In this document: piece by piece, positions 19,069 through 27,074 of the stretch
Layout of the letters: every line of letters begins with the position of its first letter
Position numbering within the stretch: the stretch's first letter is position 1
Source of the DNA: Carboxylicivirga sp.
GTDB taxonomy: Bacteria > Bacteroidota > Bacteroidia > Bacteroidales > Marinilabiliaceae
Length of the DNA stretch: 64,000 nt
NCBI GenBank assembly: GCA_025210475.1
Contig: JAOARW010000015.1
Span: forward strand, 1-64,000
Reading direction: 5' to 3'
Program-made: the position numbers and the translations under genes
Notes under the pieces: model-generated
Database searches by the model: none
Told to the model about the DNA's origin: nothing
The model's input: only the letters and a program-made list of their open reading frames with translations

Positions 19069-21438
19069 ATGAAAAGATTAAAAGGGGGAATCTACATGCT
19101 GGCAGTAATACTATTACTGGCTTGTAGTCAAAAAAAAGAAGAAAAAGATGATTTAAGACTATGGTACGATCATCCGTCTGAAAACTGGATGACGCAAAGT
19201 TTGCCCATTGGGAATGCTTACATGGGAGCAATGGTTTTTGGTGATCCAAAAGAAGAACGCATTCAATTTGCCGAAGAGTCTTTATGGGCTGGTGGTCCGC
19301 GTGCAAACGAGCAATACAACTATGGAAACAGGGAGGGAGCTCACAAAGTTTTGCCGGAAATTCGGGAGTTATTGAAGCAGAACAAGTTTAATGAGGCAAA
19401 CCAGTTGGCAAAACGAGAAATGACCGGTGTAATTCATCGTTCAGAGAGTGGAACGCCGGAGTTTGGCGACTATGGAGCGCATCAAACCATGGGTGATTTA
19501 TTGGTATCTATCGAAAATGTGGGAAAGGTAAGTAATTACCATCGTGAGTTAAACCTTGAGAATGCCACAATGAATGTTAGTTACAGTACCGACAATAATT
19601 CTTATCAGCGAAAGTACTATGCCAGTTATCCTGATCGGGTATTGGTTTATGTATTTAATTCGGAAAAGCCTGAAAACTATTCACTACGATTAGAAACACC
19701 ACATCTGATTAATAATCAATCTCTAAAAGGAGATTTTTATGCTGTAAATGGAGAGCTTAAGGATAATGGTCTTAAATTTGGCGTTCGCCTAAAGTTCGAG
19801 TCGGATGGAGTCCTTAAGATGGAAGAAGGAAAACTAATGGTGTCGAAAGCAAAGCATCTGGTAGTTTACCACTCAGCATCTACGGCATATGTCAATCAAT
19901 ATCCTGATTATATTGGCAATGATTATACTGCTGAATTGGATGGCATTTTTGAGAAACTTGAAAATGTAAAGGAAAGCGCTGTTTATGAAAAGCATGTTGC
20001 TGATTACCAGTCTCTGTTTGCACGTGTTGATTTAAAGCTGGAAGGTCCTGATCGTGATATGATCCCAACCGATCGACGTCAAAAAGAATATTATGCAGGT
20101 ACTTTTGATCCGGCCTTTGAGGCATTGTATTTTCAGTATAACCGCTATTTAATGATTTCGGGTTCACGACCAGGCTCTTTGCCACTGACATTGCAAGGGA
20201 AATGGAACGAAGCAGTTAATCCGCCTTGGGCATGTGATTTCCATATGAATATCAATCAGCAAATGTTGTACTGGCCGGCAGAAGTTACCAACCTTTCTGA
20301 ATGTCACCAGCCACTGTTCGACTACATGGAATCATTGGTTGAGCCAGGTAAAGTTTCAGCCAAAGAGCATTTTAATGCTGAAGGCTGGATCGTCAACACC
20401 ATGAATAATGCCTATGGTTTTACTGCTCCGGGATGGGGATTTCCGTGGGGTTGTTTTCCTGGTGCTGCAGCCTGGTTATGTCAGCATGCCTGGGAGCATT
20501 ATGCCTTTACTCAGGATGAAGACTACCTTAAAAATCAAGGCTATCCTCTAATGAAAGAAGCCGCCAAATTCTGGATCGATTATTTGATCGAAGATGAAAA
20601 TGGATACCTGGTTTCTTGTCCGTCCTATTCACCTGAGCACGGCGGCATATCAAAAGGAGCTTCAATGGATCACCAGATGGCTTGGGATCTTTTAAATAAT
20701 TGTGTTGCCGCGGCAAAAGTATTGAACATTGATGATGACTTTACGAAACAAGCCATTGAGGTGCGTGATAAAATTTGCCCGCCAATGATTGGTAAATGGG
20801 GACAATTGCAAGAGTGGAAAGAAGATGTGGATGATCCGGAAAATAAGCATCGTCACGTGTCGCATTTATTTGCTTTGTTTCCTGGAAGTCAAATTTCAGT
20901 GCTAAAAACACCCGACTTAGCTGAAGCTGCCAAAGTAAGCTTAATAGCCAGGGGTGAAGGAGGAACCGGTTGGTCAAGAGCCTGGAAAATTGCTTTTTGG
21001 GCTCGCTTGAAAGATGGTGACCAGTCTCTTAAGATGTTAAAAGAGCTCTTAAAGCCAACAGACTATACGGGAGTTAATATGAAAAAGGGGAATGGAACCT
21101 ATTCTAACCTTTTATGCGCTCACCCACCATTCCAATTAGATGGTAACATGGGCGGAACGGCCGGTGTAGCCGAAATGCTTATTCAATCGCATGCCAACAC
21201 AATCGAGGTATTACCGGCATTGCCTAGCGCATGGGCAAGTGGTTCGGTTAAAGGTTTAAAAGCTCGTAAAGGTTTTACGGTTGATATTAGCTGGAGCGAG
21301 GGAAAATTAACCTGCTTAAAAGTAGTTTCAGATAAAGGTGGCCAATGTCAACTGAAGTATGCTGAAAAGCAAGTTACGATAGAAACAGCTGAAGGAGAAG
21401 CTTATGTATTTGATAGTGCACTAAAGTTGAAACTCTAA
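19069..21438 (+). CDS. GH95 family glycosidase (alpha-L-fucosidase or alpha-L-galactosidase), lipoprotein
   Basis: A 789-aa inverting glycosidase of family GH95, which removes terminal alpha-1,2-fucose or, in some members, alpha-L-galactose. Visible signatures: lipobox LLLAC (Cys19); the N-terminal beta-domain motif LRLWYDHPSENWMTQSLPIG and FAEESLWAGGP; the (alpha/alpha)6 domain with FHMNINQQMLYWPAEVTNLS, CPSYSPEHGG (a Glu in the region of the general acid), HRHVSHLFALFPGSQI, GGTGWSRAWKIAFWARL and FQLDGNMGGTAGVAEML; and a C-terminal beta-domain. The length is typical for GH95. It closes the PUL before a shared terminator. Fucose versus L-galactose preference cannot be decided from the sequence alone. 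Confidence 0.93.
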   Translation: MKRLKGGIYMLAVILLLACSQKKEEKDDLRLWYDHPSENWMTQSLPIGNAYMGAMVFGDPKEERIQFAEESLWAGGPRANEQYNYGNREGAHKVLPEIRELLKQNKFNEANQLAKREMTGVIHRSESGTPEFGDYGAHQTMGDLLVSIENVGKVSNYHRELNLENATMNVSYSTDNNSYQRKYYASYPDRVLVYVFNSEKPENYSLRLETPHLINNQSLKGDFYAVNGELKDNGLKFGVRLKFESDGVLKMEEGKLMVSKAKHLVVYHSASTAYVNQYPDYIGNDYTAELDGIFEKLENVKESAVYEKHVADYQSLFARVDLKLEGPDRDMIPTDRRQKEYYAGTFDPAFEALYFQYNRYLMISGSRPGSLPLTLQGKWNEAVNPPWACDFHMNINQQMLYWPAEVTNLSECHQPLFDYMESLVEPGKVSAKEHFNAEGWIVNTMNNAYGFTAPGWGFPWGCFPGAAAWLCQHAWEHYAFTQDEDYLKNQGYPLMKEAAKFWIDYLIEDENGYLVSCPSYSPEHGGISKGASMDHQMAWDLLNNCVAAAKVLNIDDDFTKQAIEVRDKICPPMIGKWGQLQEWKEDVDDPENKHRHVSHLFALFPGSQISVLKTPDLAEAAKVSLIARGEGGTGWSRAWKIAFWARLKDGDQSLKMLKELLKPTDYTGVNMKKGNGTYSNLLCAHPPFQLDGNMGGTAGVAEMLIQSHANTIEVLPALPSAWASGSVKGLKARKGFTVDISWSEGKLTCLKVVSDKGGQCQLKYAEKQVTIETAEGEAYVFDSALKLKL

Positions 21439-21538
21439 AAAAAATGGTACAGCTCGGTGTGAAAATGGTTTTCGTTTAAAGCCGGGCTGTGATTTGAAAT
21501 TTCATATGTACCTGGATAATCAAGAAACATCCATATAC

Positions 21539-21566
21539 AAAAAAGCTCCCTAAGAGGAGCTTTTTT
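21539..21566. terminator. Bidirectional terminator between GH95 and the tRNA array
   Basis: A perfect 11-bp stem has arms AAAAAAGCTCC at 21539-21549 and GGAGCTTTTTT at 21556-21566 with a 6-base loop. The T run on the plus strand would end the PUL transcript, and the A run gives a U tract on the minus strand, ending the tRNA transcript just past the last tRNA. Confidence 0.88.
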
Positions 21567-21569
21567 GTG

Positions 21570-21642
21570 TGACTCAGCAGGGATTCGAACCCTGGACCCA
21601 CGCCTTAAAAGGGCGTTGCTCTACCAGCTGAGCTACTGAGTC
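21570..21642 (-). tRNA. tRNA-Lys(TTT), copy nearest the terminator
   Basis: 73 nt on the minus strand. It folds as a full cloverleaf: acceptor GACTCAG/CTGAGTC with discriminator A, D arm GCTC/GAGC, anticodon loop CTTTTAA with anticodon TTT closed by ACGCC/GGCGT, and T arm with TTCGAAT. CCA is not encoded. It is the last gene of the minus-strand array. Confidence 0.97.
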
Positions 21643-21700
21643 ATCCTTATACCGAATTTTCGGCTTCAAAACAGATCTTACATATTAAGATCTAAAGTGG

Positions 21701-21773
21701 TGACTCAGCAGGGATTCGAACCCTGGACCCACGCCTTAAAAGGGCGTTGCTCTACCAGCTGAGCTACTGAGTC
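21701..21773 (-). tRNA. tRNA-Lys(TTT), second of the tandem array
   Basis: Identical in sequence to the other three copies (73 nt, anticodon TTT, minus strand). It is separated from the neighbouring copies by spacers of 58 and 63 bases that can each form two hairpins. Confidence 0.97.
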
Positions 21774-21836
21774 ATCCTCATATCGGATTATCCGACTTTC
21801 AAAAAACAGACCTTACGTATTAAGATCTAAAATTGG

Positions 21837-21909
21837 TGACTCAGCAGGGATTCGAACCCTGGACCCACGCCTTAAAAGGGCGTTGCTCTACCAGCTGAGC
21901 TACTGAGTC
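21837..21909 (-). tRNA. tRNA-Lys(TTT), third of the tandem array
   Basis: Identical 73-nt gene on the minus strand with anticodon TTT. Flanked by spacers of 63 and 65 bases of related sequence, so the tRNA and spacer were duplicated together as a unit of about 131-138 bases. Confidence 0.97.
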
Positions 21910-21974
21910 ATCCTCATATCGGATTTTTCCGACTTTCAAAAAAAAAAGACCTTACGTTTCAAGGTCTAAAGTGG

Positions 21975-22047
21975 TGACTCAGCAGGGATTCGAACCCTGG
22001 ACCCACGCCTTAAAAGGGCGTTGCTCTACCAGCTGAGCTACTGAGTC
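21975..22047 (-). tRNA. tRNA-Lys(TTT), promoter-proximal copy
   Basis: Identical 73-nt gene on the minus strand. It is first in the transcript, 25 bases downstream of the -7 promoter box at 22073-22080. Confidence 0.97.
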
Positions 22048-22072
22048 ATCCTCGTTTTTCTCAATTGCGGTG

Positions 22073-22103
22073 CAAAGATAGATGCTTTTCTTTTGATTGC
22101 AAA
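22073..22103 (-). promoter_or_regulatory. Bacteroidota-type promoter of the tRNA-Lys array
   Basis: On the minus strand the sequence reads TTTG (22103-22100), a 19-base spacer, then TATCTTTG (22080-22073). Both boxes match the Bacteroidota consensus exactly with the expected spacing, and the GCACC after the -7 box is a common start context. Transcription would begin about 15-20 bases before the first tRNA. Confidence 0.87.
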
Positions 22104-22230
22104 TTTTGAAGTGAAAAAAATGCCGTTTTTGTTTTAATTAATTTCTGTCGGGAATTGTTTGCTGTGGCTTAATTGCTGATTTTTAGAAAGTGTAAAAGAT
22201 TCGTACCTTAGTTAATAATTTTCAAAAAAA

Positions 22231-23622
22231 ATGAATCGGCAGGCGGCAGTGGCAGGACTTTTTTATCCCGACGATAAAAAAACATTAATTCGGCAAGTGG
22301 ACGCTTATCTTAAACAGGGAAGTTCACCCTTACAAAGTAATGTGGTGCGAGCCTTAATTGTACCACATGCAGGTTTTGTTTATTCCGGATTGGTGGCGGC
22401 TGATGCTTATCGGCAAATCAGTGATTATAAGTATGACAATATTTTTTTGATTGGCACCAGTCATAAAGCTTCGTTCAACGGAGCCGAGATACCAAGTGCA
22501 TCTAGTTTCGTAACACCACTGGGCAATGTACCCATCAATACGGATATCACCAATACGTTGATATCAAAAGATTCAGCTTTCCATTTGGGTGATGAACATC
22601 ATCGGGGAGAACATACTTTAGAAGTTCAGTTGCCTTTTCTTCAACGAGCACTCAAGGAACTAAAGATTGTACCAATATTGATAGGCTCTGGCAATATTGA
22701 AGAATTAGAAAAAATGGCCAGGACTCTGAAACCTTATTTTAATTCTTCTAATTTGTTTGTCGTCAGCAGCGACTTCTCTCATTATCCGAAGGCGGATGAT
22801 GCCGAGAAAATAGATCGAATTACGGCTGAAGTGATCTGTAAGAATGAGCCACAGGCTTTAGTTCAACACCTCCATAAAGATTCCATAAAAAAGGTACCAA
22901 ACTTACTGACCCAATTATGTGGATGGAGTTCGGTGCTTACATTGCTCTACCTAACAGGTGATGCAGGTTTAGTTTATCGTCAATTGTCATATCAACATTC
23001 AGGTATGAAATTAACACAAGACAGTTCGCGTGTTGTAGGGTATCAGGCAATCGTAGTATCAGAAAAAAGGAGGAAGGATAATTTAAGCGATAAAGAAAGC
23101 ATCAGACTAATAAACATCGCCAGAGAGGCGATATATCAGCATCTGGGGCGAAATGCTGAGGTATCAGAGCCTGATCAAATCCAATTGCAAACATCCGGCG
23201 TTTTTGTGTCGGTTTATTGCGGTAAAGAGCTAAGGGGCTGTATTGGTCAATTCGAAAGCCAATTGAATTTGAACGCTTTGGTTAAGAAGTTGGCAGTTGA
23301 TGCCGCATTTTATGATACACGTTTTAAAGCTATTGAAATAAACGAATTGCAACAGTTAGTCATAGAAATATCCTTGTTAACACCGCTTAAGAAGGTAAGG
23401 GATGTTAGTGAAATCAAGGTAGGATATCATGGTGTTTATATTAAGAAAGGATTGAATCATGGAACTTTTCTGCCACAAGTAGGAGCCCGGAATAATTGGA
23501 GTGTGACTGATTACCTTGGATACTGCTCCAGAGATAAGGCTAAAATAGGATGGGAGGGATGGAAAGATGCCGAGATTTACATTTTTGAGGCGAGAATTAT
23601 AAAAAACAGAATAGACAGCTAA
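22231..23622 (+). CDS. AmmeMemoRadiSam protein: Memo-like (AmrB) fused to AMMECR1-like (AmrA)
   Basis: A 463-aa fusion of two partners of the AmmeMemoRadiSam system. Residues about 1-275 are a Memo-like domain (GLFYPDDKKTLIRQVDAYL; IVPHAGFVYSG near 45-55; HRGEHTLEVQLPFLQ; SSDFSHYP), related to extradiol-dioxygenase-fold proteins with conserved His residues. Residues about 285-463 are an AMMECR1 domain with the hallmark LRGCIG at 334-339 and LPQVGARNNWSVTDYLGYC. In many genomes these are separate genes. The start ATG 22231 follows an AT-rich leader. It is the first gene of a unit with a metallophosphoesterase (38-base gap) and the radical SAM partner. The pathway is biochemically unresolved; a cofactor- or RNA-related modification has been suggested but not settled. 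Confidence 0.93.
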   Translation: MNRQAAVAGLFYPDDKKTLIRQVDAYLKQGSSPLQSNVVRALIVPHAGFVYSGLVAADAYRQISDYKYDNIFLIGTSHKASFNGAEIPSASSFVTPLGNVPINTDITNTLISKDSAFHLGDEHHRGEHTLEVQLPFLQRALKELKIVPILIGSGNIEELEKMARTLKPYFNSSNLFVVSSDFSHYPKADDAEKIDRITAEVICKNEPQALVQHLHKDSIKKVPNLLTQLCGWSSVLTLLYLTGDAGLVYRQLSYQHSGMKLTQDSSRVVGYQAIVVSEKRRKDNLSDKESIRLINIAREAIYQHLGRNAEVSEPDQIQLQTSGVFVSVYCGKELRGCIGQFESQLNLNALVKKLAVDAAFYDTRFKAIEINELQQLVIEISLLTPLKKVRDVSEIKVGYHGVYIKKGLNHGTFLPQVGARNNWSVTDYLGYCSRDKAKIGWEGWKDAEIYIFEARIIKNRIDS

Positions 23623-23660
23623 GGACTTTTCTGGTTAATAAGTATCTGTAAATATAAACG

Positions 23661-24578
23661 ATGACTAAAATAGATAGAAGACGATTTATTCAAACCTCTT
23701 CATGGTTGGTTGGTGGCTTATGCTTATCACCCTTTTTGCAATCGTGTCAGCCAAAGAGGATTGAATTCGGATGGGTAACGGATGTGCATTATGCGTTGGC
23801 AAAAGTAAAGTGGGATCGGTATTTTAACGAGAGCAAAGAAAAATTATCAGAAGCCATCTTGTTATACAATCGGTTGAACCTCGACTTTGCCATTGAAACA
23901 GGTGATTTCAAAGATGAAAATGCAGAGCCGGATAAAACGAAAACCCGCCAATATTTAAGGGATATTGAGGCAGTATTCAATCAATTTAAAGGCCCTCGTT
24001 ATCATGTTTTAGGTAATCATGATGTGGATAGTTTATCCAAGAAAGAGTTTCAGGAAGTAATAAGAAATACAGGAATACCGCCAGAACATACCTATTATAC
24101 CTTTTTGAATAAGGGTTGGCGCTTTATTGTGCTGGATGCCTGTTTCCGGAATGACGGAGTTGCATACGACAACAATAATTTTGATTGGTTCGATACGGCA
24201 ATTCCATCAGTGCAATTGCAGTGGCTGGAGGATGAACTCAGGCATTCAGATGAACCGGTTTGTATTTTCGTTCATCAACCTCTAGACGATACAGGCCAGC
24301 TGTTTGTTAATAATTCAGAAGAGGTGCGTGCTGTTTTTGAAAGCAGTGGAAAAGTACTGGCCGTGTTTCAGGGACATCGTCACGAGGGTGATTATAAACA
24401 GATAAACGGCATTCATTATATTACGCAAAAGGCCATGGTGGATTATTCAGGAATGACGAATAGTAGCTATTCGGTTGTGGAACTAACACCGGAAGGACAG
24501 ATTAACATCAAAGGTTATCGTCGTGCTGAGTCAAGAATCTTACATGCTGAAGAGTTAATAAAGAACGATCAACTTTAA
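23661..24578 (+). CDS. Calcineurin-like metallophosphoesterase with Tat-type lipoprotein signal
   Basis: A 305-aa exported phosphoesterase. The N-terminus DRRRFIQTSSW resembles a twin-arginine signal and runs into a lipobox (FLQSC, Cys29), so it is predicted to be a Tat-exported lipoprotein. Metal-binding motifs in order: D41-x-H43 (WVTDVHYA), ETGDFKDEN near 73-81, GNHD at 118-121, FVHQP near 211-215, and G238-H-R-H. All five metallophosphoesterase blocks are present, so it should be active. It sits between the Memo-AMMECR1 fusion and the radical SAM gene and stops 11 bases before the latter. The substrate is unknown; a phosphodiester link to the AmmeMemoRadiSam pathway is inference from position. 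Confidence 0.88.
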   Translation: MTKIDRRRFIQTSSWLVGGLCLSPFLQSCQPKRIEFGWVTDVHYALAKVKWDRYFNESKEKLSEAILLYNRLNLDFAIETGDFKDENAEPDKTKTRQYLRDIEAVFNQFKGPRYHVLGNHDVDSLSKKEFQEVIRNTGIPPEHTYYTFLNKGWRFIVLDACFRNDGVAYDNNNFDWFDTAIPSVQLQWLEDELRHSDEPVCIFVHQPLDDTGQLFVNNSEEVRAVFESSGKVLAVFQGHRHEGDYKQINGIHYITQKAMVDYSGMTNSSYSVVELTPEGQINIKGYRRAESRILHAEELIKNDQL

Positions 24579-24589
24579 GAAACGCCGCA

Positions 24590-25597
24590 ATGAAAGAGGC
24601 ACAGTTTTATCGGAAGAAAACCCGGGATACAATTGTTTGTGAATTGTGCCCCCACATGTGCCAGCTTAAAGAAGGAGAAACCGGGTTTTGTCAGGTGCGC
24701 AAACATCAAAATGATAAATTATATTCCCTTGTCTATGGCTCAGCTTGTGCTCTAAACATCGATCCTGTTGAAAAGAAACCCTTGTATCATTTTTTGCCGG
24801 GCTCTTCTACCTTATCCATCGCAACAGTAGGTTGTAACCTATCGTGTTTAAATTGCCAAAATCACCAGATCTCTCAAACAGCGATTAGATCAATCCACTT
24901 TAATACGCTGGCACCAGAAGAAGTAGTTAACAGAGCTGTTGATAAAAGATGTCAATCCATTGCCTATACTTATACCGATCCAACAGTTTATTATGAGTAT
25001 ATGCTTGATATTGCAAAGCTGGCGAAGGCAAGGGGTGTGAAGAATATTCTGGTTTCGGCAGCTTACATCAATCCCGAACCACTTAAACAGTTACTGCCAT
25101 ATATCGATGCGGCTAATATCGATTTAAAGTGTTTTGATAATGAGGTGTATCAACAATTGTGCGGTGTCAGACTGGCGCCAGTATTAAATGCTCTTAAAAT
25201 AATCAATCAATCAGCTACCTGGTTGGAAATATGTAAGCTGATTATTCCGGGTTATACGGATGATGTTAAAACGATTAGGAAGATGTTGATTTGGCTAATG
25301 GACAATGGGTTTCAGGATGTACCCATTCATTTTAACCGTTTTGTACCGGCCAATAAACTTCAGCACCTGAAGGTAACACCTGCTGATACCCTCCTTGAGG
25401 TAGCTGAAATGGCCCGGCGTGAAGGGCTGAAGCATGTTTACATTGGCAATCTGTGTCAAACAAACTATACAAATACTTATTGTAGCAATTGTAATCAATT
25501 GCTGATCAGTCGGGATGCTTATTTGATAAACACTAATGTAATAGATTATGGAAAATGTAATAATTGTGGTCAAAAATTGAAAGGTGTTTATAGCTAA
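24590..25597 (+). CDS. amrS: AmmeMemoRadiSam system radical SAM enzyme (AmrS)
   Basis: 335 aa. The radical SAM cluster motif is C82-x3-C86-x2-C89 in CNLSCLNCQ. The extra N-terminal cysteines CELCPHMC (17, 20, 24) and the KPLYHFLPGS segment are typical of the AmrS/PFL-activase-like group, and the C-terminus carries a zinc-ribbon-like CSNC...CNNCGQ. It should cleave S-adenosylmethionine to start a radical reaction on an unknown substrate, in concert with the Memo and AMMECR1 proteins encoded two genes upstream. It is the last gene of the operon; no clear terminator is visible in the 130 AT-rich bases after it. Confidence 0.94.
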   Translation: MKEAQFYRKKTRDTIVCELCPHMCQLKEGETGFCQVRKHQNDKLYSLVYGSACALNIDPVEKKPLYHFLPGSSTLSIATVGCNLSCLNCQNHQISQTAIRSIHFNTLAPEEVVNRAVDKRCQSIAYTYTDPTVYYEYMLDIAKLAKARGVKNILVSAAYINPEPLKQLLPYIDAANIDLKCFDNEVYQQLCGVRLAPVLNALKIINQSATWLEICKLIIPGYTDDVKTIRKMLIWLMDNGFQDVPIHFNRFVPANKLQHLKVTPADTLLEVAEMARREGLKHVYIGNLCQTNYTNTYCSNCNQLLISRDAYLINTNVIDYGKCNNCGQKLKGVYS

Positions 25598-25652
25598 ATA
25601 TAAATGTATTTTCTATATTTAATTGAATAATAAGTTTTTAATGTTGTTGTTA

Positions 25653-25684
25653 TTTGAAAGAAAAGTTAAATCCAGTCGTATTTG
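25653..25684 (+). promoter_or_regulatory. Possible promoter of the usher-like cluster
   Basis: TTTG at 25653-25656 is followed after 20 bases by CGTATTTG at 25677-25684, a partial match to TAnnTTTG. It lies about 47 bases before the first gene. Weak, but the spacing is right. Confidence 0.3.
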
Positions 25685-25730
25685 TATCATCTGACCCGTT
25701 GGGGCTTTTTATGAATTAAATTATTTATTT

Positions 25731-26405
25731 ATGAAACAGTTTATAGCAGTATTTTTTGTAGGTGCATTGTTTTTGGGTATATCTCAAAAGGCAAGTGCTC
25801 AGCTTTCGGACGAGGAGTATAATTATGTAACCATGGATTTACGTGGGATTTTAAATCTGACAATGACCACTAATCCGCAGGTTGACTTCTCTTTTAAGAC
25901 GATTGCGGAGTATCAGCAAGGTATAACGCGTTTTAATGCCACTCAATTGGAGGTTGATGCTACTTTGGCGTGGGATTTATTTGTTTATGCAAATACAGAC
26001 ACCTGGACTCAGGTTGAGTCGTATTCGACTAATGGTAATGCGGCATTACCAGCAGAAATTCTGGAAATGCGTTCATCAGTTGATAACTCAGCATCAACAT
26101 CCGACTTTTTTAATGGATTTGAATCCTTAAAAGGTTTAACTAACTCAGGTGTTAATGCTTCTGGAGTACCCGCAGCTACAACTCAGTTTTTAGCTGGTGC
26201 ATTTGGTACAGGAGCAGGTGAATCTTTTGCCCCTGGTACGGCAGCAGGAAATCCAGATACACACCGATTCCGTATTGATATGAAAATGCAGCCTGGAGTA
26301 CCTGCTACATTCCCAAATTCAACGGTTCCAATGGCGGCACCAAATTATGCCCAAGCGGGTTACTACTATTTGGAAGTAGTATATTCTTTAGTTGAAGATT
26401 TGTAG
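25731..26405 (+). CDS. Secreted putative structural subunit, first of two paralogs (unknown family)
   Basis: A 224-aa exported protein with a clean signal peptide (MKQFIAVFFVGALFL to KASAQ). No family is recognised. The mature part is rich in beta-type and small residues, lacks cysteine and ends GYYYLEVVYSLVEDL. It is a paralog of the next protein: both share the order (T-x-P / F-x-T / Y-x2-GIT / N / L-x-[VI]DA / WDL-x-V), a conserved H/Y-[RK]F-x-[IV]DMK segment and the C-terminal Y-[SI]-LV-[EQ]-DL. Being first in a unit with an usher-like protein and a PapD-like chaperone, and followed by a terminator-like hairpin, suggests an abundant surface subunit such as a pilin or coat protein. This role is inference. 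Confidence 0.75.
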   Translation: MKQFIAVFFVGALFLGISQKASAQLSDEEYNYVTMDLRGILNLTMTTNPQVDFSFKTIAEYQQGITRFNATQLEVDATLAWDLFVYANTDTWTQVESYSTNGNAALPAEILEMRSSVDNSASTSDFFNGFESLKGLTNSGVNASGVPAATTQFLAGAFGTGAGESFAPGTAAGNPDTHRFRIDMKMQPGVPATFPNSTVPMAAPNYAQAGYYYLEVVYSLVEDL

Positions 26406-26427
26406 AATATTAATATCTTTAATGATG

Positions 26428-26452
26428 AAAAGAAGGTTAATACCTTCTTTTT
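26428..26452 (+). terminator. Intra-operon terminator-like hairpin after first subunit gene
   Basis: The perfect 10-bp arms AAAAGAAGGT at 26428-26437 and ACCTTCTTTT at 26442-26451 enclose a 4-base loop; the arm itself supplies the T run. It could make the first subunit more abundant than the downstream genes. Confidence 0.75.
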
Positions 26453-26488
26453 GTCAATAAAGATAATTTAGTGATGCCACTGACCTAA

Positions 26489-27061
26489 ATGATGATGAGA
26501 AAAATTGGATTCCTGTATCTGCTGCTGTTTTTTACAATTACGATACCTTCGATAAAAGGGCAGTCAGTCAGCTTTTCTCTCAAAACTTCCCCCGCCATTA
26601 ACCTCGATTTTAATACTGTTCAGAAATACGTTTCCGGTATTACCGTGATGAACGTGTGTGAGTTGAATATAGATGCTGTTGGCACGCAATGGGATCTTTA
26701 TGTTGGAGCTACCACAACTATACCCGGACAATGGGATGTTAATGCAGTATATTCAGCTGTAGGATCGGTACCTCCGATCAATATTTTGCAACTGCAATTC
26801 AGAAATGCATCCAGTACTTCTATTGTGCCTGGTTTTTTTCCTATTCAGGATATATTGACACCAACGTATATAATCGGTACACCTGCAGCTCCCGATCCGG
26901 CCATCAATTGTCCGGCCATTGGAACTAATCAGGCCGGCGATTATGTTAGTAATCCATCCTGTTATAAGTTTAATGTAGATATGAAAGTGATACCTGGTTT
27001 TGGTTTACAGCCCGGATCATATAGTTTGAGAGTTGACTACATACTTGTTCAGGATCTTTAA
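26489..27061 (+). CDS. Secreted putative structural subunit, second paralog (unknown family)
   Basis: 190 aa with a signal peptide ending near SIKGQ. It aligns end to end with the preceding protein (shared GIT, IDA, WDLYVGA, F-x-VDMK and YILVQDL), but is shorter and contains three cysteines (in NVCELN, INCPAIG and NPSCYK), which the first lacks. The start is ATG 26489; the second and third Met codons are alternatives without effect on the mature protein. The gap to the usher-like gene is 13 bases, so the two are co-transcribed. It may be a minor or tip subunit, but no experimental family is known to me. Confidence 0.72.
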   Translation: MMMRKIGFLYLLLFFTITIPSIKGQSVSFSLKTSPAINLDFNTVQKYVSGITVMNVCELNIDAVGTQWDLYVGATTTIPGQWDVNAVYSAVGSVPPINILQLQFRNASSTSIVPGFFPIQDILTPTYIIGTPAAPDPAINCPAIGTNQAGDYVSNPSCYKFNVDMKVIPGFGLQPGSYSLRVDYILVQDL

Positions 27062-27074
27062 TTGAGAATTTAAT

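Noticed and set aside
21439..22230. An rRNA operon near the tRNA array
   Set aside because: No rRNA-like sequence is present; only the four tRNA genes, spacers, promoter and terminator are seen.
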